Shown here: in pieces, positions 8,269 through 16,430 of the stretch
Layout of the letters: each line of letters starts with the position of its first letter
Numbering within the stretch: position 1 is the stretch's first letter
Origin: Trebonia sp035571275
GTDB lineage: Bacteria; Actinomycetota; Actinomycetes; Streptosporangiales; Streptosporangiaceae
Reading direction: 5' to 3'
Length of the DNA stretch: 40,514 nt
Assembly: GCA_035571275.1 (NCBI GenBank)
Contig: DATMKQ010000313.1
Coordinates: 1-40,514 of the forward strand
Made by a program: the position numbers and the translations under genes
The notes under the pieces: model-generated
Told to the model about the DNA's origin: nothing
What the model saw: the letters and a program-made list of their open reading frames with translations, nothing else
Database searches by the model: none

Positions 8269-10668
8269 CTAGGTGCGTCTGGGCGAGTCGGTGCCCGCCG
8301 CCGGGTCGTCCGCCGGGTTGGCGCCCGACGCGCCGGCTTCGGCCAGCCCGAGCGCGTCCGCGCTGGCCCCGACCGGGTCGGGCTCGGTGATCTTCACCGT
8401 GCTCGGCCACCAGTTCCACCGGCCGAGCAGCGCCACGGTGCACGGCACGAGCACGGTGCGGACCACGAACGTGTCCATGACGACGCCGACGGCCAGGCCG
8501 ATGCCGACGTCGCGGATCTGGCTGCCGCCCTGTTCCCGCCCGCCGACGACCGCGAACACGGCGAACGTCCCGGCCAGCACGAGACCCGCGGAGGTGACGG
8601 TCGTCCCGGTCACGCCGAGCGCGCGCGAGACCGCCTGGCGCAGCGGCATCCGGTGGGCCTCCTCCCTGATCCGCGTCATCACCAGGATGTTGTAATCCTC
8701 GCCGAGGGCGAGCAAGAAGATGAACAACAGGAACGGCAGGATGAAAGTGATGCCGCCGGAGTGGCCGATCTCGATGAAGACGATTACCGCCAGGCCGAGC
8801 GCGGCGAAGTAGGACAGCGCCACCGACGCGATCAGGTACAGCGGCGCGATCAGCGAGCGCATCACCAGCGCGAGCAGCACGCCGATCACGATGATCGCGA
8901 TCGGGATCACGTGCGCGAGGTCGCTGTTGGAAATGGCGCTGACGTCGTAGAGCGCGGGCGCCTCACCGCCCACGCCGTAGTCGGTGGCGTGCAGCGTCGG
9001 CACCACGGCGGCGGCCTCCGCCCGGATCGAGGGAACCGCTTGCAGCGCGGCCGTCGTAGACGGGTCGCCGGCGGTCAGCCCCGTCTGGAACTGGATCGTT
9101 GTGCCCGCGGCGCTGACGAACTGCGCCGTTGCCCGGTACGTCTGGTACGCCTGCTCCGGGATCAGGCCGGCGTACTTGGCCGGCACCGTCGGCGGGAACG
9201 GCCCAGAGCCGAGCGCGGCGTGCAGTTCGGCGTATTGCGTTGGCGTGAAGCCGGTTCCGCCGACCGGGTTGAGCGGTCCTGTCACACCGGTGAACAGCCC
9301 GCTGGCCTTGAGCTGGCTGGTGGCGGCCTCGATGGCCTGCGGATCCTGCCAGGCCGGCGACGACAGCTTGTACACCAGGTTGGTCGGGTTCGCCGCGCTG
9401 GCGGGGAAGTACTTGTTCAGCAGGGCGGTGCCCTGCGCGGAGTCGGTGCCCGCGGGCGCGGAGATCGCGCCGCCGAACCCGGCGCTCACGTACCCCGACA
9501 CCGCCACGGACAACCCGCCGAACGCGACCACGCCGATCGCCAGCGTCACGGCCGGCCGCTTCACGACCCGCGCGGCGATCTTGCCCCACGCGCCTTCCGT
9601 CGACGCGCCTGCGCGGTTCTTCGACGGCCAGAACGCGGCCCGGCCGAAGATCGCCAGCAGCGCGGGCAGCAGCGTCAAGCCGGCCAGCAGCATCACGGCG
9701 ATGCCGATCGCCAGCGGGATGCCGAGGTCGGAGTAGATCTCGAAGCTCGCGAACAGCAGCGAAAGCAGCGCCGCGATGACCGTGAAGGCGGAGAACGTGA
9801 TCGACTCCCCGACCTTGGTCAGCGCGCTGACCACGGCTTCCTTGGACTCCTGGCCGCGGCGCATGTTCTCCCGCACGCGGAACACCAGGAACAGCCCGTA
9901 GTCCGTGCCCGCGCCGAGCACGAGCACGATGAGCAGCAGCTGGGCCAGCGAGGAGACCTTGAGCCCGTGGTTGGCGGCCTCGGCGATGATCGGGCCGGCG
10001 ATGGTTACGGACACCGCCGCCGGGATCAGCGTGATGAACGGCGCGAGCACCGACCGGAAGATCACCAGCAGCAAGATGAGGATGAACAGCACCGAGATGC
10101 CCTGCACCTCGTTGCCCGTGTTGCCGGACTGTTTCTGCTGGTCGGTGTTGATCGCGATCTGCCCCGCCAGGTGCACCTGCATGCCGGCCGGCGGATGCGC
10201 GCTCGCGATCGTGGTGCGGATGTTGTCGATGAGGTCGGTCATCGCGTTCTGGTTGTTCTGGCTGACGTCCGACAGCACCTGGAGCTGCGCGGCCTGCCCG
10301 GGGACGGACGCCTTGGGCGTGGAGGTCCCCAGGTTGTTCACCTTGACCACCGTCGGCACCTTGAGCAGGTCGTTCGACAGCGTGGCCAGCCAGGTCTGAT
10401 CGGCCGGGGTGAGCGTGCCGGTGCTGACGGCGGCCACCACGGGCACCGGGATCTCGTTCGTGCCGCCGAACGGCGCGGCCAGCGTCGCCGCCTTCTCACT
10501 CGGAGCGCTGGCGGGCAGGAACTGGCTGTTGTTGGCCTGTGTCACGCTGGACAGCGACGGCAGTGCCTTGGGTATCGCCACGGCGGCGAGCACCCACACG
10601 ATCAGCACCAGCCAGCGGAACCTGACTGCGAACCTGGCTATTCCCCTGAAAATGTCATCGACGTGCAC
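8269..10668 (-). CDS. MMPL family RND transporter
   Basis: Membrane exporter of the MMPL/RND superfamily, 799 residues, with the expected duplicated layout. One membrane helix near residues 15-35 is followed by a large extracytoplasmic loop (about 40-180), a block of five helices (about 185-370), a second large loop (about 400-560), and a second helix block (about 570-755). Characteristic stretches are GAGTDYGLFLVFRVRE in the first half and LALGEDYNILVMTRIREE in the second; these hold the acidic residues expected in the proton relay. Such proteins export lipids, siderophores or drugs; the cargo is unknown. The start is GTG 10668 and the ribosome site is weak. It is divergent from a small membrane protein gene. 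Confidence 0.9.
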   Translation of the reverse strand: MHVDDIFRGIARFAVRFRWLVLIVWVLAAVAIPKALPSLSSVTQANNSQFLPASAPSEKAATLAAPFGGTNEIPVPVVAAVSTGTLTPADQTWLATLSNDLLKVPTVVKVNNLGTSTPKASVPGQAAQLQVLSDVSQNNQNAMTDLIDNIRTTIASAHPPAGMQVHLAGQIAINTDQQKQSGNTGNEVQGISVLFILILLLVIFRSVLAPFITLIPAAVSVTIAGPIIAEAANHGLKVSSLAQLLLIVLVLGAGTDYGLFLVFRVRENMRRGQESKEAVVSALTKVGESITFSAFTVIAALLSLLFASFEIYSDLGIPLAIGIAVMLLAGLTLLPALLAIFGRAAFWPSKNRAGASTEGAWGKIAARVVKRPAVTLAIGVVAFGGLSVAVSGYVSAGFGGAISAPAGTDSAQGTALLNKYFPASAANPTNLVYKLSSPAWQDPQAIEAATSQLKASGLFTGVTGPLNPVGGTGFTPTQYAELHAALGSGPFPPTVPAKYAGLIPEQAYQTYRATAQFVSAAGTTIQFQTGLTAGDPSTTAALQAVPSIRAEAAAVVPTLHATDYGVGGEAPALYDVSAISNSDLAHVIPIAIIVIGVLLALVMRSLIAPLYLIASVALSYFAALGLAVIVFIEIGHSGGITFILPFLLFIFLLALGEDYNILVMTRIREEAHRMPLRQAVSRALGVTGTTVTSAGLVLAGTFAVFAVVGGREQGGSQIRDVGIGLAVGVVMDTFVVRTVLVPCTVALLGRWNWWPSTVKITEPDPVGASADALGLAEAGASGANPADDPAAGTDSPRRT

Positions 10669-10823
10669 GCGCCCCAGGATAGCGAGCGGGCACAGCGGGC
10701 CGCACAGCCGGTCTCAGCGTGTTCTCAGGAAACGGACGGTGCCGTAATGGTTGGATCCCGTGGGTTTCGCTGCGCGCGAGAGGGCTCGCACGGCACGATA
10801 GGCCAGACAGGAGGCATTACTTT

Positions 10824-11378
10824 ATGCGGCATCTCATCGGTTTTGGCCTGGCCCTGGTGACGGCGGCAGCGGTGTTTTTCGGTGCCGCGTGGGGTTATGT
10901 GCGATTGCTGCGCGTGCCCGTGGCGAATGGCGCTGTGACTACGCTTCCAGCGAACGGCGGCTCGCTGCTGCATGACAGCAGCGTTCTGTACGCCTTCGCG
11001 GCGGTGGCCGCCGTCGCGCTGCTCATCGGGATCTGCGTCGCGGTGCCGTGGATCTCGCCGCTCGCGAGCGGGCTGCCCGGCCTGGTGCTGATCGGCGTGA
11101 CCGTCTGGTACGGGGTGAACGTACGGCAGGCGGTGCGGTTCATACCGCTGAAGGGCGACGCGTACGGCTATGGCTTTGAGGCCATGCTCTTCAACGGGGT
11201 CCTGGTGGCCGCCGGGCTCGCGATGATCGTCCCGCTCTTCATCCCCTCGCGGTGGCGCGGCCCGGTGCCGGCGGAAGACCAGGGTGAGGGGGCCCCGTCG
11301 AGCTCGCTGATCTCCTCCGACTGGGCCGAGACCGCGCCGATAACCCAGACCCCGCCAAGCGACCTTTGGCAGCAGTAA
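10824..11378 (+). CDS. Four-helix membrane protein, unknown function
   Basis: Integral membrane protein of 184 residues that I do not recognise. ATG 10824 is fixed by a strong AGGAGG ending nine bases before it. Four hydrophobic segments lie near residues 5-25, 52-72, 77-95 and 118-138. The cytoplasmic tail (about 145-184) is polar and Ser/Pro/Glu-rich, ending DLWQQ. The layout resembles many small actinobacterial membrane proteins annotated only as hypothetical. It is divergent from the MMPL exporter across about 155 nt and convergent with aceA. A functional link to the exporter is possible but only by position. Confidence 0.8.
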   Translation: MRHLIGFGLALVTAAAVFFGAAWGYVRLLRVPVANGAVTTLPANGGSLLHDSSVLYAFAAVAAVALLIGICVAVPWISPLASGLPGLVLIGVTVWYGVNVRQAVRFIPLKGDAYGYGFEAMLFNGVLVAAGLAMIVPLFIPSRWRGPVPAEDQGEGAPSSSLISSDWAETAPITQTPPSDLWQQ

Positions 11379-11398
11379 TTCTTTGGCCGCCAGCCCCG

Positions 11399-12691
11399 TC
11401 AGTGGAACTGCGCGCTCTCCGTCGAGCCCGCCAGCGCCATTGTCTCAGCGTTCGGTGAGATCGCCTGGGTGACCAGGTCGAAGTAGCCGGTGCCCGCCTC
11501 ACGCTGGTGCTTGGTCGCCGTGTAGCCGCGCGCCTCCGCGTCGAACTCGGCCTGCTGCAGCTTGACGTAGGCGGCCATGTCCTCGTGCGCGTAGCCCTGC
11601 GCGAGGTCGAACATCGAGTAGTTCAGCGCGTGGAAGCCGGCCAGCGTGATGAACTGGAACCGGTACCCCATCGCGGCCAGTTCCTTCTGGAACTTGGCTA
11701 TCGTCGCCTCGTCAAGGCGCGCGCGCCAGTTGAACGACGGTGAGCAGTTGTAGGCGAGCATCTGGTCCGGGTACACCGCCTTGATCGCCTCGGCGAACTC
11801 CCTCGCCTCGTTCAGGTCGGGGGTCGAGGTCTCCATCCACAGCAGTTCGGAGTACGGGGCGTAGGACAGCCCGCGCGAGATGCACGGCGCCATCCCGGCG
11901 CGCACCCGGTAGAACCCTTCGGCGGTGCGGTCGCCGGTGACGAACTGCCGGTCGCGCTCGTCGACGTCAGAGGTCAGCAGCGTGGCCGAGTGCGCGTCGG
12001 TGCGCGCGATCACCAGCGTGGGCACGTCGCACACGTCCGCGGCCAGCCGGGCCGCGGACAGCGTCTTGATGTGCTGCCCGGTCGGGATGAGCACCTTCCC
12101 GCCGAGGTGGCCGCACTTCTTCTCCGACGCGAGCTGGTCCTCGTAGTGCACGCCAGCGGCACCGGCCGCGATCATGGACTTCATCAATTCGAACGCGTTC
12201 AAAGCCCCGCCGAAGCCGGCCTCCGCGTCCGCGACGATCGGCGCGAGCCACTGCTGGCGCGGCGCCGTGCTCTCCGGCGAGCGCTCCGACCAGCAGACCT
12301 GGTCCGCGCGCAGCAGCGCGTTGTTGATCCTGCGCACCATCTGCGGGACGGAGTTCACCGGGTACAGAGACTGGTCCGGGTAGGTCTGCCCGGCCAGGTT
12401 GCCGTCCGCGGCGACCTGCCATCCGGATAGGTAAATGGCCTGGAGTCCCGCCTTGACCATCTGCACGGCCTGGTTGCCCGTGATCGCGCCGAGCGCCCGC
12501 ACGGCGTCCTCGGTCCGCAGCAGCTCCCAGAGCCGGTTCGCGCCCCGCCTCGCCAGGGTCTGCTCCTCGGTGACGGAGCCGCGCAGCCGGATCACGTCCT
12601 CGGCGGTGTAGTTCCTCGTGATGTTCGCCCAGCGGGGGTCGGTCTCCCACTCTTTGCGCAGATTGACCGCCTGCTGGCTGATCGTGTCCAT
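11399..12691 (-). CDS. aceA: Isocitrate lyase
   Basis: First enzyme of the glyoxylate shunt, splitting isocitrate into glyoxylate and succinate; needed for growth on acetate or fatty acids. It has 430 residues, the length of the short bacterial/mycobacterial ICL1 type. The catalytic loop KKCGHLGGKVLIPT has its Cys at residue 193, and the metal-binding region ADAEAGFGG is at about 154-162. ATG 12691 is preferred over an upstream in-frame start because GAAAGG lies just ahead and the family N-terminus matches. It is divergent from a RamB-type regulator, the same arrangement as in other actinobacteria, so repression or activation by that protein is likely. Malate synthase is not in this window. 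Confidence 0.96.
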   Translation of the reverse strand: MDTISQQAVNLRKEWETDPRWANITRNYTAEDVIRLRGSVTEEQTLARRGANRLWELLRTEDAVRALGAITGNQAVQMVKAGLQAIYLSGWQVAADGNLAGQTYPDQSLYPVNSVPQMVRRINNALLRADQVCWSERSPESTAPRQQWLAPIVADAEAGFGGALNAFELMKSMIAAGAAGVHYEDQLASEKKCGHLGGKVLIPTGQHIKTLSAARLAADVCDVPTLVIARTDAHSATLLTSDVDERDRQFVTGDRTAEGFYRVRAGMAPCISRGLSYAPYSELLWMETSTPDLNEAREFAEAIKAVYPDQMLAYNCSPSFNWRARLDEATIAKFQKELAAMGYRFQFITLAGFHALNYSMFDLAQGYAHEDMAAYVKLQQAEFDAEARGYTATKHQREAGTGYFDLVTQAISPNAETMALAGSTESAQFH

Positions 12692-12790
12692 GGTCGTGCT
12701 GCCTTTCAGTCGTCCGCCCCGCTCGCCGGGCTGGCCGTGGTACCAGAGTGCGGGCCGCGGCGCCCGATTCCGAGGACCAGGGTATGTAAA

Positions 12791-12805
12791 AAAAGTCATT
12801 TCTTT
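12791..12805. promoter_or_regulatory. Candidate RamB-type operator between aceA and ramB
   Basis: The 144-nt divergent region contains one A/T-rich island (12785-12806) with an AAAG-6 nt-CTTT dyad. Known RamB sites in corynebacteria and mycobacteria are A-rich with an ACTTTGCAAA-like core, so this island is the best operator or promoter candidate. It lies 31-45 nt upstream of the regulator's ATG, so it could also contain that gene's core promoter. The match is by appearance only. Confidence 0.35.
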
Positions 12806-12835
12806 CCGAACGAACAGGTGTTACTCTTTTTCGCG

Positions 12836-14299
12836 ATGAAAGAATCGCCAAAATTGGTAGAGACCGAAGGTCTAGACCTCGCGACATTCGGTCAGCGGCT
12901 GCGGCACACGCGCCGCGCCCGAGGTATGACGCTGGCCGACCTCGGCGCTCGCGTCGACCGCACGCCGTCCGTGCTCTCGCTGATCGAGAACGGCCGCCGC
13001 GAGCCGAAGCTGTCGCTCGTGGAACAGCTAGCGGCCGCGCTGTCGGTTCCGATGTCCGAACTGCTCAAGAAGCAGCCACCGAGCCGCCGCGCCCAGCTTG
13101 AGATCGCGGTGGAGCAGGCGCAGCGCGACCCGTCCTACGCCGCGCTCGGGCTGCCGCCGCTGCGGGTCGGGGCCCGGGTGCCGACCGACGTGCTCGAGCA
13201 CCTGGTCGCGGTCGCCGCCGAACTGCGCGCCCTGCGCTCCAAGCCGACCGCGACACCGGAAGAGGCCCGCGCCGCCAACGCGGCGTTGCGCGCGTCGATG
13301 CGCGAGCGCGGCAACTACTTCCCGTCGATCGAGGCCGCCGCCGCCGAGGCCCTGTCCGCGGCCGGCTACGCCGGCGGGGCGCTGTCCCAGGGCATGCTGC
13401 TGTCCGTGGTGAGCAGGCACGGGTTCTCCGTCCAGTTCGTGCCGGACTTGCCGAGGACCGTGCGGTCGCTCACCGACCTGCGCAGCAACCGCATCTACGT
13501 CAAGCAGGAATCCGTCGGCGGCCACTCGCCGCGTGCGGTGATCTTGCAGGCGCTGGGCCATTTCCTGCTGGGGCATGACACGCCGAAGGACTTCGCCGAC
13601 TTCCTGCGCCAGCGGGTGGAGGCCAACTACTTCGCGGCCGCGATGCTGCTCCCCGAGTCCGCGGCGCTTCCCTTCCTGCGCGCGGCGATGGAGCGCCGCG
13701 ACCTGGCCGTCGAGGACCTGGTAGACGTGTTCTCCGTGTCCTACGAGATGGCCGCGCACCGCGTCACCAACCTGATCACCCACCACCTCGGGCTGCCCTG
13801 CCACTTCGTGAAGAACGACGCGAGCGGCATCATCTACAAGGCCTACGAGAACGATGGCGTGATCTTCCCCGCCGACATCTCCGGCGCCATCGAGGGCCAG
13901 CGCATGTGCCGCAAATGGTCCGGCCGCCAGGTCTTCTCCGCTCCGGACCGGTTCTCCCCGCACTACCAGTACTCCGACACCCCGGCCGGCTCCTACTTCT
14001 GCGTCGCGCAGGTCGACCCGCGCGCCGACGACCGCGGCTCCGCGATCACGCTCGGGGTCCCGTTCGAGCACTCCCGCTGGTTCCGCGGCCGGGAGACGAC
14101 GATCCGCACGCGGTCGCAGTGCCCCGACGGCGAGTGCTGCCAGCGCGCCCCCCTCTCCCTGGCCGAACGCTGGGAGGGCATGGCCTGGCCTTCCGCCCGC
14201 GCCCACTCCCACATCCTGTCCGCCCTCCCGGCCGGCTCCTTCCCCGGCGTAGACGACGTAGACATCTACGAATTCCTGGACCGCCACGCAACGGACTAG
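12836..14299 (+). CDS. ramB: RamB/PrpR-type acyl-CoA-metabolism transcriptional regulator
   Basis: DNA-binding regulator of acetate/propionate metabolism genes, 487 residues. An N-terminal XRE helix-turn-helix (about 17-72; QRLRHTRRARGMTLADLG and VLSLIENGRREPKLS) is followed by a helical region, an ImmA/IrrE-like domain (about 190-310) and the C-terminal short-chain fatty-acyl regulator domain (about 320-480). The usual HExxH of ImmA/IrrE is degenerate here (QALGHFLLGH), so peptidase activity is unlikely. The C-terminal domain has a cysteine cluster, CPDGECC, that could hold a ligand or an iron-sulfur cluster as proposed for mycobacterial PrpR. The divergent aceA neighbour points to RamB rather than PrpR. 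ATG 12836 has no good ribosome site. Confidence 0.88.
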   Translation: MKESPKLVETEGLDLATFGQRLRHTRRARGMTLADLGARVDRTPSVLSLIENGRREPKLSLVEQLAAALSVPMSELLKKQPPSRRAQLEIAVEQAQRDPSYAALGLPPLRVGARVPTDVLEHLVAVAAELRALRSKPTATPEEARAANAALRASMRERGNYFPSIEAAAAEALSAAGYAGGALSQGMLLSVVSRHGFSVQFVPDLPRTVRSLTDLRSNRIYVKQESVGGHSPRAVILQALGHFLLGHDTPKDFADFLRQRVEANYFAAAMLLPESAALPFLRAAMERRDLAVEDLVDVFSVSYEMAAHRVTNLITHHLGLPCHFVKNDASGIIYKAYENDGVIFPADISGAIEGQRMCRKWSGRQVFSAPDRFSPHYQYSDTPAGSYFCVAQVDPRADDRGSAITLGVPFEHSRWFRGRETTIRTRSQCPDGECCQRAPLSLAERWEGMAWPSARAHSHILSALPAGSFPGVDDVDIYEFLDRHATD

Positions 14300-14339
14300 C
14301 CGCCCCGCCGTCCCCCCACGCCCGCCCCGCGCCCGCCCC

Positions 14340-14369
14340 GCGGCCCCACGCCCCGCGGCCCCACGCCCC
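14340..14369. repeat. Short GC-only tandem repeat in a convergent gap
   Basis: Two exact copies of a 15-nt unit (GCGGCCCCACGCCCC) lie in a cytosine-rich stretch between the convergent ramB-like and DUF4331 genes. The rest of the 224-nt gap holds no gene. Further on, 14440-14453 and 14471-14484 are near-identical ATGAGTGG-type motifs, the second forming an imperfect palindrome to 14487 that might act as a terminator. Confidence 0.5.
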
Positions 14370-14523
14370 GCGCCCTCGCCGAGCTCGCCACCGCGGCCCC
14401 GCCAGTCACACGAGCCCCTTCCGTGCGACTGCCCGCCGCATGAGTGGCCCGTTGAGCTGGCTATAACCAGATGAGTGGGCCATTCATCCGGTCGCCCCGG
14501 TCCGCGCCAGGCGGCGGGGCGGG

Positions 14524-15507
14524 TTAGGCGTGCGGAAGGCCCAGGTACGGGAACTCGTTCAGCAGGTCGTCGTGGGGCTGGAGGCCGGTCGGCGGGATCT
14601 TGCCGTTGCTGAGCCAGGCGAACCGGTAGCTGTAGACGTCGTCGACCGGGGTGCGCCCGTTGGGATACACGGCGGGCTTGGCGCGGTCGTAGCGGAGGAT
14701 GTCAGGCAGCATCGTCAGGGCCGCCCGCTTCGCCTCGTCCGGTGGATAGCCGCCCTGTATCAGGAGCGCGGACCATGGTTCCAGGTAGTTGGCCACATCG
14801 TCGGCCGGCTGCCGGGTGTTGTAGAGGTCTTTCTGGTCGTCGGGGTTGACGAACGGGTTGATGGTCGGGTTGCCGCCGCGGTCCATCTGCGTGAGTGTCC
14901 CGTCCCGCCACACGCTGACCGTGGCCCAGACGCCGAACGTCGGCCCGGTGCTGAGCATGTCGTAGGGCACCTCAAGCGCGATCGACAGCACGTCGTTGCC
15001 GGCGAAGTCGTCGTGCCCCGTCCACTTGAATCCGTGCAGAGCTCCCTCGATGTCGGCGAAGAAAGGCTCGCTGCGCGCCCCGGCGCACGTCAGGATCCCG
15101 CCGGCCTCGACGGGCCGCACGATCGCGTCGAAACTCACCGGGATGGATGAGGTGAGTACCCGCCCGACCGCCCCGGGCTCGCGGGCCTGCGCGCCGGTCG
15201 CGAGATAGGCGGTCCCGGTTTGCGCGCCGCCCTCGAGCTCGGAGAACGTAAACGTCAAGGCGACGTCGGCCAGCGCGTCGCCATCGTTGTCGATGTTGAT
15301 CCTGTAGACCGCGGCCGGGTGGAACTCCCGGCTGGTGATGACCGTCGGCGGCAGCTCGATGGGCGGCCTGACCGTCGGGTTCACGTCGATGATCAGCGCC
15401 GTCTTGGCGGGCCCGTCCGCTGATGTGAACGCGTACAGGTCCGTGAGTTCGAGTCGCGTGTCATCGCCTGGAAAATGGAGATTGGCCGCGCTGAAATGGT
15501 TCGACAT
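14524..15507 (-). CDS. DUF4331 family protein
   Basis: Protein of 327 residues from the DUF4331 family, whose biochemical role is not established. It opens with the family-like pattern MSNHFSAANLHFPGDDTRLELTD-LYAF in abbreviated form (DTRLELTDLYAF near residues 16-27) and continues with beta-rich sequence such as AVYRINIDNDGDALADV. The pattern GNDVLSIALEVPYDML and the C-terminal DDVYSYRFAWLSNGKIPPTG also fit. There is no signal peptide, although many relatives are exported. GGGGGAG about nine bases upstream supports ATG 15507. It is probably cotranscribed with, or follows, the membrane protein gene upstream on the same strand (73-nt gap). Confidence 0.82.
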   Translation of the reverse strand: MSNHFSAANLHFPGDDTRLELTDLYAFTSADGPAKTALIIDVNPTVRPPIELPPTVITSREFHPAAVYRINIDNDGDALADVALTFTFSELEGGAQTGTAYLATGAQAREPGAVGRVLTSSIPVSFDAIVRPVEAGGILTCAGARSEPFFADIEGALHGFKWTGHDDFAGNDVLSIALEVPYDMLSTGPTFGVWATVSVWRDGTLTQMDRGGNPTINPFVNPDDQKDLYNTRQPADDVANYLEPWSALLIQGGYPPDEAKRAALTMLPDILRYDRAKPAVYPNGRTPVDDVYSYRFAWLSNGKIPPTGLQPHDDLLNEFPYLGLPHA

Positions 15508-15580
15508 GCTAACTGCTCCCCCCGTCGGGCGGCCCCCCGGCCTCCCCTTCCGGCCACTTCATACCCGAGTCCCGCGCTGC

Positions 15581-16339
15581 CTAGTCCCGGCCGCGATCGG
15601 GCCGGCCAGCGACCATGTCCTGGAACCAGGTCACGAATCGGCTCACCGGCCGTCCGTAGCGCTTCTCCCTGGCTACTGCCCTGGCCAGCTTGCGAGAGCC
15701 CGCCGGGTACCGCGAACGCGCCCAGTAAGATCCGGGCCGCGCCAGTCTGATGGCGCCCACCACTGCCACCAAGCCGACGTACACCCCGAGGACGCCGCAC
15801 CAGATCTTCCCCTTCAACAGGCAGACGATCGTGAAGGCGAGGTTGACGGCGAGCACGATCCCGATTCCGGCGAAGGCCTCCAGATGCGTGTCGCCGCGCG
15901 CGGCGGAGGTGTAGCCGAGCGGTACCCAGCCAAGCAAGGCCAGCCCGCACAGCGCGGCGGCGACGAAGACGACCTCGACGGACAACCGCCCCCGCTCGCT
16001 CCAGTACACGTCTTTAAGGAACAGCACCAGAGCGAACTCATCGAGCAGCAGCGCCATGCCGATGCCCAGCAGCGCCGCGGCGGTCGCGGCCCAGGCCGAA
16101 TTCGTGTCCTGCACGACAAGGCCGCCAACCCCGCCCACGCACATGAACACAAGGCCGAAGATCGCATGGTGGAGGTGCAGTCCGCCGGGTGCGACGTTGC
16201 CCGGCCACCACTTCACCTGGGCGCGGATCATCCGGACGCTGAAGCGGATGAAAACGAACGCGGCGATGAAAGCCACGAAGAAGCAGAAAAGCCGAAGCCT
16301 GCCTGTGGCCACGACCGACTGCTGAAACCAGCCGCCCAT
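15581..16339 (-). CDS. Six-helix integral membrane protein, unknown function
   Basis: Polytopic membrane protein of 252 residues without a function I can name. Hydrophobic segments lie near residues 15-35, 55-77, 82-105, 120-142, 155-175 and 180-198, followed by a basic cytoplasmic tail (about 205-252, rich in Arg/Lys). A His-rich motif GGLHLHHAIFG at the start of helix 2 and a conserved-looking LLLDEFALVLFLKDVYW after helix 3 suggest a ligand- or metal-binding face in the membrane. It is divergent from the ABC exporter pair across about 91 nt. The start at ATG 16339 has only a weak ribosome site. Confidence 0.75.
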   Translation of the reverse strand: MGGWFQQSVVATGRLRLFCFFVAFIAAFVFIRFSVRMIRAQVKWWPGNVAPGGLHLHHAIFGLVFMCVGGVGGLVVQDTNSAWAATAAALLGIGMALLLDEFALVLFLKDVYWSERGRLSVEVVFVAAALCGLALLGWVPLGYTSAARGDTHLEAFAGIGIVLAVNLAFTIVCLLKGKIWCGVLGVYVGLVAVVGAIRLARPGSYWARSRYPAGSRKLARAVAREKRYGRPVSRFVTWFQDMVAGRPDRGRD

Positions 16340-16430
16340 CAGATAGGCCCAGTCACAGTCGCCCCCTCATATGAGGATGCCACAGACAAAATAGATAGCG
16401 GGCGCGGGCGGATGCGTCCGATCATGGAGC

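Noticed and set aside
8653..10860. Long plus-strand open frame (735 codons)
   Set aside because: It is a shadow of the MMPL transporter; no domain is visible and composition is Arg/His/Asp-rich.
14440..14487. Pair of ATGAGTGG-type motifs with an imperfect palindrome
   Set aside because: Too short and with almost no loop for a confident terminator or element; mentioned only within the gap description.
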